Shown here one piece after another: positions 41,717-51,989 of a DNA stretch of 64,000 nucleotides. Position numbers and translations under genes: made by a program. Below the pieces are notes generated by a model, which saw only the letters and a program-made list of their open reading frames with translations, was not told the origin of the DNA and made no database searches. This DNA comes from Fundidesulfovibrio agrisoli (GTDB taxonomy: Bacteria; Desulfobacterota; Desulfovibrionia; Desulfovibrionales; Desulfovibrionaceae): assembly GCF_022808715.1 (NCBI RefSeq), contig NZ_JAKZKX010000011.1, positions 68,546 through 132,545 on the forward strand, written 5' to 3'. Numbering within the stretch: the stretch's first letter is position 1; each line of letters begins with the position of its first letter.

Positions 41717-42184
41717 ATGAGCACCCCCGACGCAGAAATCGCCAAGCCGTTCGTGCAGGCAACAAAGCACGTCCTCTCCACCATGGCCATGCTCGACCCG
41801 GCCCCGGGCAAGCCCTACGTGAAGAAAAACAACACCGCCGCTGGCGACGTCTCCGCGGTGGTCGGCCTCACCGGGGACAAGCACGGCAGCATTTCCATCT
41901 CCTTCAGCAAGAAGTGCGCGGTGGCAATCGTCAAGAACATGCTCGGCGACGACGTGCAGGACATCATCCAGGACGCCAAGGACGCCGTGGGCGAGATCAC
42001 CAACATGATCTCGGGCCAGGCGCGCGCCGGGCTCTCCCAGATGGGGCTGACCATGCAGGCCTCCACACCCACGGTGATCTTCGGGGACAACCACACCATC
42101 ACCCACGTGACCACCGGCCCCGTGATCGCCATACCCTTCAGCACACCGTACGGCGAATTCACCGTGGAGTTCTGCTTCGAGTAA
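41717..42184 (+). CDS. cheX: CheX-family CheY-P phosphatase
   Basis: 155 residues from the ATG at 41717 (AAGGA upstream). Typical CheX/CheC-type layout: N-terminal helix, GSISISFSKKCAVAIVKNML, then DAKDAVGEITNMISGQAR, the E-x-x-N catalytic pair (Glu and Asn in EITN). C-terminal beta strands. Expected to dephosphorylate a CheY-like regulator. With CheZ also present, the strain has two different phosphatases for chemotaxis-type signals. Confidence 0.9.
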   Translation: MSTPDAEIAKPFVQATKHVLSTMAMLDPAPGKPYVKKNNTAAGDVSAVVGLTGDKHGSISISFSKKCAVAIVKNMLGDDVQDIIQDAKDAVGEITNMISGQARAGLSQMGLTMQASTPTVIFGDNHTITHVTTGPVIAIPFSTPYGEFTVEFCFE

Positions 42185-42194
42185 CGACAGCACC

Positions 42195-43460
42195 ATGCAG
42201 CTTTCCATCCTGGCTACAACGCTCGGCACTGCGGCTTTCGCCTGCGCGGTCTCGCACACCTTCCTGGCCGGGCGGTGCATGGAGAAGGCCAAGTGCGGCG
42301 GCCCTCACCACGGGCTGTGGCATCTCCTGGGCGAAGTGGAGGCCGTCTTCGGGTTCTGGGCGGCAGTGTTCCTTGTGCTGCTGGCGGTGTTTTCCGGGCC
42401 GTCCGGCGCCGTGAGCTACATTGAATCCATTTCCTTCACCGAACCGGGCTTCGTGTTCGCCATCATGCTGGCGGCCTCGGCCAAACCGGTGGTGACCATC
42501 TCCTCCAGGGCCATCTTCGCCCTGGCGGGGCGCCTTCCCCTCCCCAGGGGGCAGGCGGTGTGCCTCACCGCGTTGACCGTGGGGCCGCTCATGGGCTCGT
42601 TCATCACCGAACCCGCCGCCATGACGGTCACGGCCCTGATCCTCTACCTGGCCTATTTCCGCCACCCTCTGCCGGACCCGCTCAAATACGCCATGCTGGG
42701 CACGCTCTTCGTGAACGTCTCCATCGGCGGCGTGCTCACTCACTTCGCGGCCCCCCCCGTCATCATGTGCGCCCCCACCTGGGGCTGGGGCACCGGGCAC
42801 ATGCTCGCCAACTTCGGCTGGAAGGCCGCCCTGGCCGTGGCGGCCAACGCCGCGCTGGTGACCCTGCTCTTCGCCAAGCGTCTGCGCAAGGTGGAGATCC
42901 AGTTCTCCACAGCCAAAGGCGAGGAGATCCCGGGGTGGGTCACCGCCGTGCATGTGCTGGTGCTGGTGCTGCTGGTGGCCCTGCTGCACCACCCCACGGC
43001 CTTCATGGCCGTGCTGGTGCTGTTCCTGGGGTTCATGGCCGCCTACGCCGAGCACCAGAACGAGCTGATGCTGCGCCCCGCATTCCTGGTGGGTGTCTTT
43101 CTGGCGGGGCTGGTGATCCTGGGCCCGCCGCAGCAGTGGTGGGTGCAGTCCCTGATCGAACGCATGGACGCCTCCGCTCTCTACGTCGGTTCGGCCCTGC
43201 TCACTGCCGTCACGGACAACGCCGCGCTTACCTACCTCGGCACCCTGGTGCCGGACATCTCCGACGCCAACAAACACGCCCTGCTGGCAGGCGCGGTCAC
43301 CGGCGGCGGGCTGACCGTCATCGCCAACGCCCCCAACCCGGCGGGCTACTCCATCCTCAAGGCCGGCTTCAAGGGCGGGGTCATCAGCCCGCTGTGGCTG
43401 TTCGCCGGGGCCCTCGTGCCCACGTGCGTGGCGGCAGCCGCCTTCATGATCCTTCCTTAA
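42195..43460 (+). CDS. Putative Na+/H+ antiporter
   Basis: 421 residues, about eleven transmembrane segments. Features include FVFAIMLAASAKPVVTISSR, GPLMGSFITEPAAMTVTALI and near the C-terminus SALLTAVTDNAALTYLGTLV followed by GGGLTVIANAPNPAGYSILK, typical of the Na_H_antiport_3 / NhaD-like group. It starts 10 bases after cheX, so the two may be co-transcribed; a sodium-motive force would link to motility, as inference. Confidence 0.8.
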   Translation: MQLSILATTLGTAAFACAVSHTFLAGRCMEKAKCGGPHHGLWHLLGEVEAVFGFWAAVFLVLLAVFSGPSGAVSYIESISFTEPGFVFAIMLAASAKPVVTISSRAIFALAGRLPLPRGQAVCLTALTVGPLMGSFITEPAAMTVTALILYLAYFRHPLPDPLKYAMLGTLFVNVSIGGVLTHFAAPPVIMCAPTWGWGTGHMLANFGWKAALAVAANAALVTLLFAKRLRKVEIQFSTAKGEEIPGWVTAVHVLVLVLLVALLHHPTAFMAVLVLFLGFMAAYAEHQNELMLRPAFLVGVFLAGLVILGPPQQWWVQSLIERMDASALYVGSALLTAVTDNAALTYLGTLVPDISDANKHALLAGAVTGGGLTVIANAPNPAGYSILKAGFKGGVISPLWLFAGALVPTCVAAAAFMILP

Positions 43461-43559
43461 GGCCCGGCCGTCACGTTCCAGCCTTTCTTGCCCTCCGGCG
43501 GACAGGCCTTTGCCTTGCGGGCGAGGCTGGCGTATGTGTTCGGTCAACTGGAGCCCATC

Positions 43560-45461
43560 ATGTTCAAGATACTCGCGATACTGCTCCTGGCGCTGATTCC
43601 AGCCCAGCTTTCGGCCCTGGCGCTTGGCGCCCAGACGCCAGCCCCGGCTTCGGCGCCGGCTTCAGCCCCGACCTCTGGGCTGGCCCAGCCCGACAGCCAG
43701 CCTTCCCCCATGACCTTGAGCTGGGAGCTGGCCGCCGTGCCCGGGCGCGGCAAAGTGGCCGTGCTCTGGCTGACCCCCGCGTCCGGCTACAAGACCTACG
43801 GCAACGACCCCGGCGAGACCGGCCTGCCCACCCGGGTGCAGGCCATGCTCACCCCCCAGGGCGTGCCGCTGCCCGTGCTCTATCCGCCCGGCAAGCCAGC
43901 GCGCGACATCTTCGAGGCCGACAAGACAGTCAACGTCTACGCCGGGCCGACCCCGGTGTTCATCCTGCTGCCCGACCCGCTGCCCGAGGGCTTCGGAGTG
44001 GACGTCCGCGTGACCCTGCTGGCCTGCTCCGACGCCAGCTGCTGGCCCCTCTCCCTGGAGAACAGCTTCTCCTCCCGCGAGGTCCCCGACCCGCCCCGCG
44101 CGGACTCCCGCCCCTGGTGGCCCCTGCTGGAGAGCCTGGTGAACAGCGGCGGCGGCGTGGTGCAGGCCACCACCGGCGAACCCGAACCCGCGCCCGGGGA
44201 GGCACCAACCCAGTGGAGCTTCACCCCGCGCTCGCCGCATCCGGCCCTTGAGGTGGACAGCGTCCTCAAGGCAATCCCCCTGGCCCTGCTTGCCGGGTTC
44301 CTGCTGAACCTGATGCCCTGCGTGCTGCCCGTGGCCTGCCTCAAACTCTCCGGCCTTCTGGCCACCTGCCGCGAAGGGGAAAACTGCGACCGTTACGCCG
44401 TCATCCGCGAGCACAACATCTATTTCGCCCTGGGCGTGGTGCTCTATTTCACGGCGCTGGCGCTCATCCTGGGGCTGGCGGGCCTGGCCTGGGGCCAGCT
44501 GTTCCAGCAGCCCGGGCTGATACTGGGAGCGGCGGTGGTGCTGTTTTCCATGGGGCTCTCCCTGTTCGGGGTGTTCCACCTGCCCGTGGTGGATCTCAAG
44601 TTCGCCTCCCATCACGGGCGCAGCCCCAAGGCCCAGGCCCTGGTGACGGGCCTGCTTGCCACGCTTCTTGCCACGCCGTGCTCCGGCCCGTTCCTGGGCG
44701 GGGTGCTGGCCTGGACGCTCATGCAGCCGGTTCCCGTCGTGATGGCGGTGTTCGTGGGCATCGGCGTGGGCATGGCCTCGCCCTACCTGGCCCTGGCCCT
44801 GCGGCCCGAGCTGGTGCGCTTCGTGCCCCGGCCGGGCGATTGGATGACCCGGCTGGAGAAGATCGCCGGGTTCGTCATCATGGCCACGGTGCTCTATTTC
44901 CTCTCCATCCTGCCCACCGGGCTGCTGCTGCCCGCCCTGGCGGCCCTGCTGGCCACCGCGGTGGCTTGCCACGTCTGGGGAGCCTGGACCAGCCTGAACC
45001 AGACCACGCTCACCCGCTGGAGCATCCGCGCGGCTGCCCTGGCCCTCACGGTGGCCGCCTGCCTCTGGGCCCTGTCGCCCGCCGCCCCCAAGGACGCGGG
45101 CTGGGCCGCCTTCAGCCCCGCCGCCTTCGACAAGGCCCTGGGCAAGGAGTACCTGCTGCTCGACTTCACGGCGGACTGGTGCCCCACCTGCAAGGCCCTG
45201 GAGAAGACCGTGCTGACCCCGGACAAGCTCGCCTCCCTGCGGGAGCGCTACGGCTTCACGGCCATGCGCGTGGACCTGACCCGCGAGGACCCGGCCGCCA
45301 TGGCCCTGCTGCGCGCGCTGGGCTCGGCCTCCATTCCCGTTGCCGCGCTGTTCCCCAAAGGGGATGACGCGCAGAGCCCCGTGGTGCTGCGCGACATCTT
45401 CACCGCTTCGCAGCTGGAGCGAGCCATGGGCGAGGCGTTCGGAGAGAACAAGAAGAAGTGA
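43560..45461 (+). CDS. dsbD: DsbD-like thiol:disulfide interchange protein
   Basis: 633 residues from the ATG at 43560 (GGAG upstream). Signal peptide, an N-terminal periplasmic domain with the paired Cys (LLACSDASCWPLSLEN), a membrane core of about eight helices with the buried Cys pair (LNLMPCVLPVACL; LLATPCSGPFLGG) and a C-terminal thioredoxin domain (FTADWCPTCKAL). All three redox Cys pairs are present, so electrons can pass from cytoplasmic thioredoxin to periplasmic targets such as cytochrome-maturation proteins. Confidence 0.93.
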   Translation: MFKILAILLLALIPAQLSALALGAQTPAPASAPASAPTSGLAQPDSQPSPMTLSWELAAVPGRGKVAVLWLTPASGYKTYGNDPGETGLPTRVQAMLTPQGVPLPVLYPPGKPARDIFEADKTVNVYAGPTPVFILLPDPLPEGFGVDVRVTLLACSDASCWPLSLENSFSSREVPDPPRADSRPWWPLLESLVNSGGGVVQATTGEPEPAPGEAPTQWSFTPRSPHPALEVDSVLKAIPLALLAGFLLNLMPCVLPVACLKLSGLLATCREGENCDRYAVIREHNIYFALGVVLYFTALALILGLAGLAWGQLFQQPGLILGAAVVLFSMGLSLFGVFHLPVVDLKFASHHGRSPKAQALVTGLLATLLATPCSGPFLGGVLAWTLMQPVPVVMAVFVGIGVGMASPYLALALRPELVRFVPRPGDWMTRLEKIAGFVIMATVLYFLSILPTGLLLPALAALLATAVACHVWGAWTSLNQTTLTRWSIRAAALALTVAACLWALSPAAPKDAGWAAFSPAAFDKALGKEYLLLDFTADWCPTCKALEKTVLTPDKLASLRERYGFTAMRVDLTREDPAAMALLRALGSASIPVAALFPKGDDAQSPVVLRDIFTASQLERAMGEAFGENKKK

Positions 45462-45492
45462 TGCGGCGTGGCGGGAATCGACCCCGCCCCGA

Positions 45493-48400
45493 TCAGTACA
45501 GCTTGCGGAAAATGTTGACGATGGAGGCGGGCAGGGTGATGACGCCCTTGAACATCTTCATGATGGTCTCCCCAAGTATGCGGGACTTGTCCACGTTCAC
45601 CTTGGGGTCGTAAAGCGGCCCGCTGATGCGCACGGGCAGCTCGCCCACGTCGCGCACCACGGCGATCAGGTTCAGGTCGATGCGTTCGTCCGGCAGGCTT
45701 ACCCAGCCGTCGCCCTTGGCCGTGATGTCCGGGCCGAGCATGGCCAGGTCGCGGCTGATGGCCAGGCCCTCGCGGGCCGTGAAGTGCGCGCCCAGGCTGT
45801 CGAAGGGCAGGCTCTCGGCGTCGGTTGGCGGCGGGAGCTGCCTGCTGGCGGCTCCGGGTTCGCGCAGCACCAGCCTGCCTCCTTTCACCTCGAAGCGGGC
45901 GGTCCCGGCGGCGTGGCTTCGCAGGGCCTTTTCCGTGGCGCCCCAGGTCTCCACGTTCACGTGGAATTCGCCGTTGCCCCTGGTCACCGTTTCTGCTCCA
46001 GCCACGGCGCGCAGCAGGGGCGAGGCCTCGAAGCCCACCAAAGCCAGGTCGAACTGGGCCTTGAGATCCTGCCCGCGCGCGTCGCCGCGCACGTCCATCA
46101 TGTACGAGCCCCCGTAGAACTGCTGGGAGGAGTGCATGATGCGGAAGCGCCCCCCCTGGGCCGTGAGCGTGAGCAGGGAGCTGTCCCACACCAGCTTGTC
46201 CCGCACCAGCCTGCCCAGGCGCACCTTGGCGTCCATGTTCAGGGCGCGCAGCTCCTGCATGGGCAGGGGCGAATCCGGGCGCTTGGCGGGGTCATCGTCC
46301 TTGACGATGGGGAAGAGGCGGTCCAGGTCCAGGTTGCCGACGGCGAGGTCGGCGTGGGTGGTCTGGCCCGTGAGCGTGGCCGCGCCCGTGATGGTGGTGT
46401 CGTCCAGCGCGCCCTGGATGCGGGTCAGGCGGACGTCCTTGAGGTTCCCGCCGATGTCCGTTGAGAACCGGGCCTTGCGCCACAGTTCGGGCGCGGCCTT
46501 GGCGGGCAGGGCTATGCCCGTGCGCTGGGCCGCATCGCGCGGGGAGAATTCGGGGATATCCACCGAGCCGGAGAGCTGCATGCCGCCGGGGCCGGGCTGC
46601 CCGGTGAGGGATGCCTTGCCCGTGACGCCCTCCATGTTCAGGTCCACGCCGGTGATGCCGTAGGAACCCTTCTCGAAGTCCGCATCAAGCTTGCCGGCCC
46701 AGGTGGCCCGCAGGGGCTTGCCCGGGCGCAGGGGCACGTCCACGGCCAGGCTGCCCTCCAGCCTGGGCTGGCGGAACCAGAGGGGCTTGCCGTTTGCACC
46801 CAGCCCGGCCTGGCCCTTGAGGTCGGTCTGCAGGGAGCGCAACTGGCCGGGGGATTCCATGCGCAGGGAGCCGGTCACCTCGGCGAGGGCCGCTTCGCGG
46901 GGCTTCTCCGCTCCGTTGGCGGGCCTGGAGGCGAACTTGAGGTTGAGCGCCGTGCGGGTCAGCGGCCAGGCCTGGTTGGGGCCCTGGTCCTGGCTGAAGG
47001 CCACGGTGCCGATGCCCATTTGCAGGTCGGCCTGGCCGTGCATGGCGCGCCAGAGGGGCTCCCCGGAGCGGGCCGAGGCCTCCAGGCTGATGCGGCCTTC
47101 CAGCGGCCCGGTCAGGCGGGGGGCCTGCGGAGCCAGGGCCGAGAGCTGCGCCCCATGCACGCCGCTGGCGGCCAGGGTCAGGCTGCCGCCGTGCCTGCCG
47201 CCGGAATGCTGGTAGTCCAACGAGCCGGTAATCCTGCCGCCAAGGCCCGAGGCCGTGAGGGTGCCCAGGTGCAGGGCCTCCGGGCCGGACTGCCCCGCGA
47301 GCTGCACGTCGTCGAACTCGCCCAGGGGCGTGGACAGGCGTTTCACGGCGACGCGGCCGTCCAGGGCCAGGGGGGGCAGGGGGTTGTCGCCGCCGGGCCC
47401 GAACAGGGCGGCGGCCTGCTGCAACCGTTCGGTGTCCAGCCGGTCGGCGGCGAGGTCGAGGCTTACGCGCCCGGGGGCGTATCCGGCCCGGCCCGTGATG
47501 CGGGAGCCGCCCGCGCGCAGGTCCAGGTCGGCCAGCTCGGCCAGGCGGTCTTCCCCGCCGGGCAGGCGCAGGCTGGCGGAGACGCTCCCCCCGCCCAGCG
47601 CGCGCCAGGCCGCCGCGAGATTTTCAGTCAGCCAGGGGGGGGACCAGCCGGGAGGCAAGTCGCCCAGGGTGAAGCGCACGCTGCCGCCCAGGCCGGAATC
47701 CTTTGCCGCGCCCTCCAGGGAAAGTTCGGCGGCCTTGGCCGGAGCGTTGTGCCCGGGGGCCAGGGCCTGGAGCGCCGCCTGGCAGGAGAACCCGGGCGAG
47801 CCGGGGTCCAGGGCGGCGCGCAGGTCCGCCGTGAGCAGGGTCTGGGGGGTGCGCGCCGTGAAGGGATAGAGGCGCAGCGCGCCGTTTTCGGCCTTGGCGC
47901 TCAGCTCCACCTCGGAGACGTCCACCTCGCCCAGGCGAAGATGCCTGCCCTTGAAGCGGCCGTGCAGGGCCTCCAGGCCCCGGCTCCCGGCGCCGCTGGC
48001 GAGGGCTCCGCGCAGGGAATCGGCCAGGGCGGGCAGTCGCGCCGGGGCCCAGCGGTTCAGGTCCACCCCGTCGGCGCGCACGTCGAAATCGAGCTGGCCC
48101 CCGATGTTGCCTGCCCAGCCGGTGACGCGGCCCTGCTCGTGGCGCAGGCTGAAGGACTCGGCCTTCCAGCCCGCAGGGCCGTAGTTGAGCACCAGGGCGG
48201 CCTCCACGTCGGCTTCGTCCGGGGCGCGGCGCAGGGTGGGGGTCTCGCGGCCATTGGGGGCGCGCAGGGCCGGGGCGTCGGCCGGGTCCACGCCCAGCAG
48301 GGCCGCCCAGGCCCCGTGGCGGCTGGCCGTGGCGGCCAGATTCAGGGCCATGTAGGGGGTGTTCTCGTAGATGCCGGCGGCGTTGATCTGGCCGGTCACG

Positions 48401-49311
48401 CGCGCGCCCAGGCCCTCCAGCACCAGTTGGGAAATCTCGAAGGCCCCGGCCTCGCCGTGGAAGCCCAGCCGGCCGGAGAACTGCATCCGCCCGCCGGGCC
48501 TGCCGTCGGCCTCGGGCAGGTCCAGCCAGCCCGCCGCCTGGGAGCTGCGCACGAACACGTGCCCGCCCGTGGGGCCGTAGCTGCCCTGGCCCTGGGCGTG
48601 CACTTCGCCCTTGATGCCGAGCGGCAGCACGGTCAACTCGCAGGAGACGGAGAAATCGAAGGGGCTGGCCGGGGTGGTGTTCAGGTTCAGGCGGCGCACG
48701 TCGATGTTGGAGCCGGTGAGCTGGTCCGTGAAGTGCACGCTGGCGTTCCACAGGCGCAGGCCCGTGGGGAGGCGCTGGGCCTCCCAGCCGCTGGGGGCCG
48801 GGGGCAGCGGGAGCGAGGAGACGTCCACCGGCTGGGGCGTGCGCCAGTTCTCCTGGCCTTGGGCGTCGCGCTCAAGGTTGAGCGTGGCGCTGGAGAGCGA
48901 GACCGAATCCACCACGATGCGCTTGCGCACCAGGGCCAGCAGGTTGAGCTCGATGGTGGAGGATTCCACGCTGACCAGGGGCTGCGGGCCGAAGCCGGGG
49001 CTGTTGGCCACGGTGACCGGGCCGGTGCGCAGCCCGAACCAGGGGATGAGCGTCAGGCGCACCTCGCCCTTGATGTCCACCGGGCGGTAGAGCGCGCCCT
49101 GGAGGGCGGCCTGGGCCTGGGCGCGGAGCATGTCCTGCCCGACGAGGCGGGTCAGGGCCAGGGGCGTCAGGTAGGCGATCAACCCCGCCAGAAAGGTCAC
49201 GGCCAGCGTCAGGCGCAGGGAGGAGAGTATCCGCCGGGATTTTTGCGGCGCCGCCGCCGGGGTGTCCGGCCCATTGGCCTGGCCGTTGGTTGGAGTGGTG
49301 TCGTTTCTCAT
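45493..49311 (-). CDS. Large AsmA-family protein
   Basis: 1272 residues. One N-terminal transmembrane anchor (about 31-51, LTLAVTFLAGLIAYLTPLAL), then AsmA features: a first domain with IKGEVRLTLIPWFGLRTGPV and a long run of beta strands resembling the bridge-like lipid-transfer proteins (AsmA/TamB/YhdP group). Such proteins span the periplasm and help move phospholipid to the outer membrane. Longer than E. coli AsmA. Convergent with dsbD; 31 bases separate the stops. Confidence 0.88.
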   Translation of the reverse strand: MRNDTTPTNGQANGPDTPAAAPQKSRRILSSLRLTLAVTFLAGLIAYLTPLALTRLVGQDMLRAQAQAALQGALYRPVDIKGEVRLTLIPWFGLRTGPVTVANSPGFGPQPLVSVESSTIELNLLALVRKRIVVDSVSLSSATLNLERDAQGQENWRTPQPVDVSSLPLPPAPSGWEAQRLPTGLRLWNASVHFTDQLTGSNIDVRRLNLNTTPASPFDFSVSCELTVLPLGIKGEVHAQGQGSYGPTGGHVFVRSSQAAGWLDLPEADGRPGGRMQFSGRLGFHGEAGAFEISQLVLEGLGARVTGQINAAGIYENTPYMALNLAATASRHGAWAALLGVDPADAPALRAPNGRETPTLRRAPDEADVEAALVLNYGPAGWKAESFSLRHEQGRVTGWAGNIGGQLDFDVRADGVDLNRWAPARLPALADSLRGALASGAGSRGLEALHGRFKGRHLRLGEVDVSEVELSAKAENGALRLYPFTARTPQTLLTADLRAALDPGSPGFSCQAALQALAPGHNAPAKAAELSLEGAAKDSGLGGSVRFTLGDLPPGWSPPWLTENLAAAWRALGGGSVSASLRLPGGEDRLAELADLDLRAGGSRITGRAGYAPGRVSLDLAADRLDTERLQQAAALFGPGGDNPLPPLALDGRVAVKRLSTPLGEFDDVQLAGQSGPEALHLGTLTASGLGGRITGSLDYQHSGGRHGGSLTLAASGVHGAQLSALAPQAPRLTGPLEGRISLEASARSGEPLWRAMHGQADLQMGIGTVAFSQDQGPNQAWPLTRTALNLKFASRPANGAEKPREAALAEVTGSLRMESPGQLRSLQTDLKGQAGLGANGKPLWFRQPRLEGSLAVDVPLRPGKPLRATWAGKLDADFEKGSYGITGVDLNMEGVTGKASLTGQPGPGGMQLSGSVDIPEFSPRDAAQRTGIALPAKAAPELWRKARFSTDIGGNLKDVRLTRIQGALDDTTITGAATLTGQTTHADLAVGNLDLDRLFPIVKDDDPAKRPDSPLPMQELRALNMDAKVRLGRLVRDKLVWDSSLLTLTAQGGRFRIMHSSQQFYGGSYMMDVRGDARGQDLKAQFDLALVGFEASPLLRAVAGAETVTRGNGEFHVNVETWGATEKALRSHAAGTARFEVKGGRLVLREPGAASRQLPPPTDAESLPFDSLGAHFTAREGLAISRDLAMLGPDITAKGDGWVSLPDERIDLNLIAVVRDVGELPVRISGPLYDPKVNVDKSRILGETIMKMFKGVITLPASIVNIFRKLY

Positions 49312-49397
49312 GGCGCGGGGGTCGAGCGGGGCTCGAACAGTAAGTGAGCATAGACCCTTACCGCGTCCGGTTCAAGTGGCGCGGCATGAACGGAAGG

Positions 49398-51989
49398 TTA
49401 CAGTCCCAGCAGGGCGTAGACGGCCTCCATGTCCAGGTTCTTGCGCACCACGGCGGCCAGGCGGTCCAGGGCCGCGTCCACGGCCGCGTCCTCCCCTTGG
49501 CCGGACACGGCGCGCTCCATCGGCGCGAGGCCCTTGCGGGCGCGCAGGGCGTCCAGCCACCAGCCCCTGAAGCCGTCCGCGTCGAAGAGCCCGTGCAGAT
49601 AGGTGCCCCATACGCCGCCCATGCGGCCCCAACCCAGGGGGCGGCCGTCCTGCCTGGCGAACAGCCCGGGGGCGTCGTCCCGGGTGGCCACGGTCTCGCC
49701 GTGGTGGATCTCGTAGCCGCGCAGCGTGTGGCCCGAGGCGGCGTGCAGGGCCTCGGCGCGCGTAAGCGTCTTCTCCGGCATGAGCTCCGTCACCAGGGGC
49801 AAGAGGCCCAGGCCCGCCTCCTCGCCCCGGTCCGACTCCAGGCCCAGCGGGTCCAGGATGCGCGCGCCAAGCATCTGCAATCCGGCGCACACGCCCACGA
49901 CCTCAACGCCGTCCAGCCGCGCCACGGCCTCGGCCAGGCCCGCCGCGCGCAGGTGCGCCAGGTCCGCCAGGGTGTTCTTGCTTCCGGGCAGGAGCACCGC
50001 GTCCGGGCGGCCCAGCTCTTCGGGGGAGCGCACCACCCTCAGGCTCACGTCCGGCTCGCGGGCCAGGGCGTCGAAATCGGTGAAATTGGAGATGTGGGGC
50101 AGGTCCAGCACGGCGATGTCCAGAACTCCGGCGCCCGGCTCGCGCGGGCCGGTGGAGCCGAAGCCGCCCTGCTTGAAGCTGACCGAGTCCTCTTCGGGCA
50201 GGCCCAGGGGCTCGATGTTGGGCACCACGCCAAGCACGCGCTTGCCCGTGGTTGCGCGCATGAACTCAAGGGCCGGGTCCAAAAGGCTCGGGTCGCCCCG
50301 GAAGCGGTTGAGCACGTAGCCGCCCACCATGGCCCGTTCGGACTCGGAGAGCAGCTCCATGGTGCCGCACAGGGCCGCGAACACGCCGCCCCGGTCGATG
50401 TCGCCCGCCAGGAGCACCCTGGCCCCGGCGTGGGCGGCCATGGCCATGTTCACCATGTCGTGATGCTTGAGGTTCACTTCCGCCGGGCTGCCCGCGCCCT
50501 CCAGGATGACGGCCTCGAACTCCCCGGCCAGGGAGTCGTAGGCCTGTTTCGCGGCCGCGAAGGCCGTGGGCTTGTAGGCCACGTACTCGCGCACGCGCAT
50601 GTTGCCCACGGGCTTGCCCATGACGATCACCTGGGAGCCGGTGTCGGAGCAGGGCTTGAGCAGCACCGGGTTCATGCGCGCCTGGGGGGCCAGGCCGCAG
50701 GCCTGGGCCTGGAGCACCTGGGCGCGGCCCATTTCCTCGCCCCAGGGGGTCACGCAGGAGTTGAGCGACATGTTCTGCGACTTGAACGGGGCCACGCGCA
50801 CGCCGTCCTGCCTGAGAATGCGGCACAGCGCCGCCGCCAGCACGGACTTGCCCGCGTTGGATGTGGTGCCCTGGATCATGAGCGCGGGCGTGCGCCGCTT
50901 CCTTATGACGCGCTGCCGCGCCGGGGCCAGCTCGGCCTCCAGGGCCTCCAGCAGGCGCTCGTTGTCGTCCCGGGCGCGCACGGCCACCCGGAAGAAGCGG
51001 GCGTCCAGGCCCTCGAAGTTGGAGCAGTCCCGGATGGCGATGCGCCGGGTGAGCAACCGGGCGCGCAGGGCGGGGACGTCCGGTTTCTCCAGGCGGCAGA
51101 GCAGGTAGTTGGCCGCCCCTGGAAACACCTCGATGCCAGGCAGCGCGGCCAGCCCGGCCGCCAGTTCCCGGCGCAGGGCTGCGGCGTTCTCCCGCGAGCG
51201 GGCCTCGAACTCCCGGTCGGCCATGGCGCGCAGCCCCACGGCCTGGGCCAGGGTGTTGACCGACCAGGGGGAGAGCTGCGCCCGCACAAGCCCAGCTAAG
51301 TCGTCACCGGCACAGAGCAGGCCCAGCCTGAGGCCCGGAATGGCGAACATTTTGGTGAGCGAGAGGAGCACCGCCACATTGGCCGGGCGGTCCCGCACGA
51401 GGCTCTCGAAGCCCTCCACGAAGCTGCCGAAGGCCTCGTCGGCCACGAACAGGCAGTCCGGCCGGGCCGCGGCCAGGCGGCGCACCGTGTCCGCAGGGAC
51501 GTCGCGGCCGGTGGGGTTGCCCGGCCTGCCCAGGAACGCGGCGCTCCCCGGGCGCAGCGTGTCGAGCAGCGCGGCCTCGTCCAGCCTGAAGCCGTCCGCG
51601 TGGTTCAGGATCAGGCTCTCGGCCGCCAGGCCCGCGCGCTCGCAGGCGGTGCGGTAGTCCACGTAGGCGGGCGCGGGGATCACGGCGTGCGTCGCGCCCT
51701 TGCCTTTCATGGCCCGGGCCAGGGCGAAGAGCAGGTCGCTGGTGCCGTTGCCCGCCACGAGCTGCGCCTCCGGAACCCCGTAGCGGGCCGACGCGGCGGC
51801 CAGCAGCTCGCGGCAGTGCGGGTCCGGGTAGTGCACCAGGGAGGACACCGCCGAGGAGATCGCGGGGCGCAGCCACTCAGGCGGTCCAAGCGGGTTGATG
51901 CTGGCGGAGAAGTCCAGGATGTCCTCTGGCGCGCATCCGGCGGCTCTGGCCAACTGCGCCACGTCGCCGCCGTGGTGGGACTGGGTCAT
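49398..51989 (-). CDS. CobD-CobQ fusion: L-threonine-phosphate decarboxylase / cobyric acid synthase
   Basis: 863 residues from the ATG at 51989 (ATGA overlap with the LysR stop). About 1-350 is a class I/II PLP aminotransferase-fold Cob[51 protein letters not shown] with the PLP Lys. From about 365 a full CobQ/CbiP follows: [53 protein letters not shown] (glutaminase Cys) and GYEIHHGET with the triad His. One chain thus makes the aminopropanol phosphate arm and amidates the corrin ring, two late steps of cobalamin synthesis. Confidence 0.92.
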   Translation of the reverse strand: MTQSHHGGDVAQLARAAGCAPEDILDFSASINPLGPPEWLRPAISSAVSSLVHYPDPHCRELLAAASARYGVPEAQLVAGNGTSDLLFALARAMKGKGATHAVIPAPAYVDYRTACERAGLAAESLILNHADGFRLDEAALLDTLRPGSAAFLGRPGNPTGRDVPADTVRRLAAARPDCLFVADEAFGSFVEGFESLVRDRPANVAVLLSLTKMFAIPGLRLGLLCAGDDLAGLVRAQLSPWSVNTLAQAVGLRAMADREFEARSRENAAALRRELAAGLAALPGIEVFPGAANYLLCRLEKPDVPALRARLLTRRIAIRDCSNFEGLDARFFRVAVRARDDNERLLEALEAELAPARQRVIRKRRTPALMIQGTTSNAGKSVLAAALCRILRQDGVRVAPFKSQNMSLNSCVTPWGEEMGRAQVLQAQACGLAPQARMNPVLLKPCSDTGSQVIVMGKPVGNMRVREYVAYKPTAFAAAKQAYDSLAGEFEAVILEGAGSPAEVNLKHHDMVNMAMAAHAGARVLLAGDIDRGGVFAALCGTMELLSESERAMVGGYVLNRFRGDPSLLDPALEFMRATTGKRVLGVVPNIEPLGLPEEDSVSFKQGGFGSTGPREPGAGVLDIAVLDLPHISNFTDFDALAREPDVSLRVVRSPEELGRPDAVLLPGSKNTLADLAHLRAAGLAEAVARLDGVEVVGVCAGLQMLGARILDPLGLESDRGEEAGLGLLPLVTELMPEKTLTRAEALHAASGHTLRGYEIHHGETVATRDDAPGLFARQDGRPLGWGRMGGVWGTYLHGLFDADGFRGWWLDALRARKGLAPMERAVSGQGEDAAVDAALDRLAAVVRKNLDMEAVYALLGL

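Noticed and set aside
45465..45490. A tRNA T-arm-like hairpin (GGCGGG...CCCGCC with GTCGATT-type loop) after dsbD
   Set aside because: No matching acceptor, D-arm or anticodon arm upstream; the sequence there is the end of the AsmA gene. More likely a weak terminator, or at most a tRNA-end fragment.
47020..49347. A 775-codon plus-strand frame across the AsmA gene
   Set aside because: Antisense shadow of the AsmA coding sequence: Gly/Gln/Ala-rich with no motif or ribosome site.
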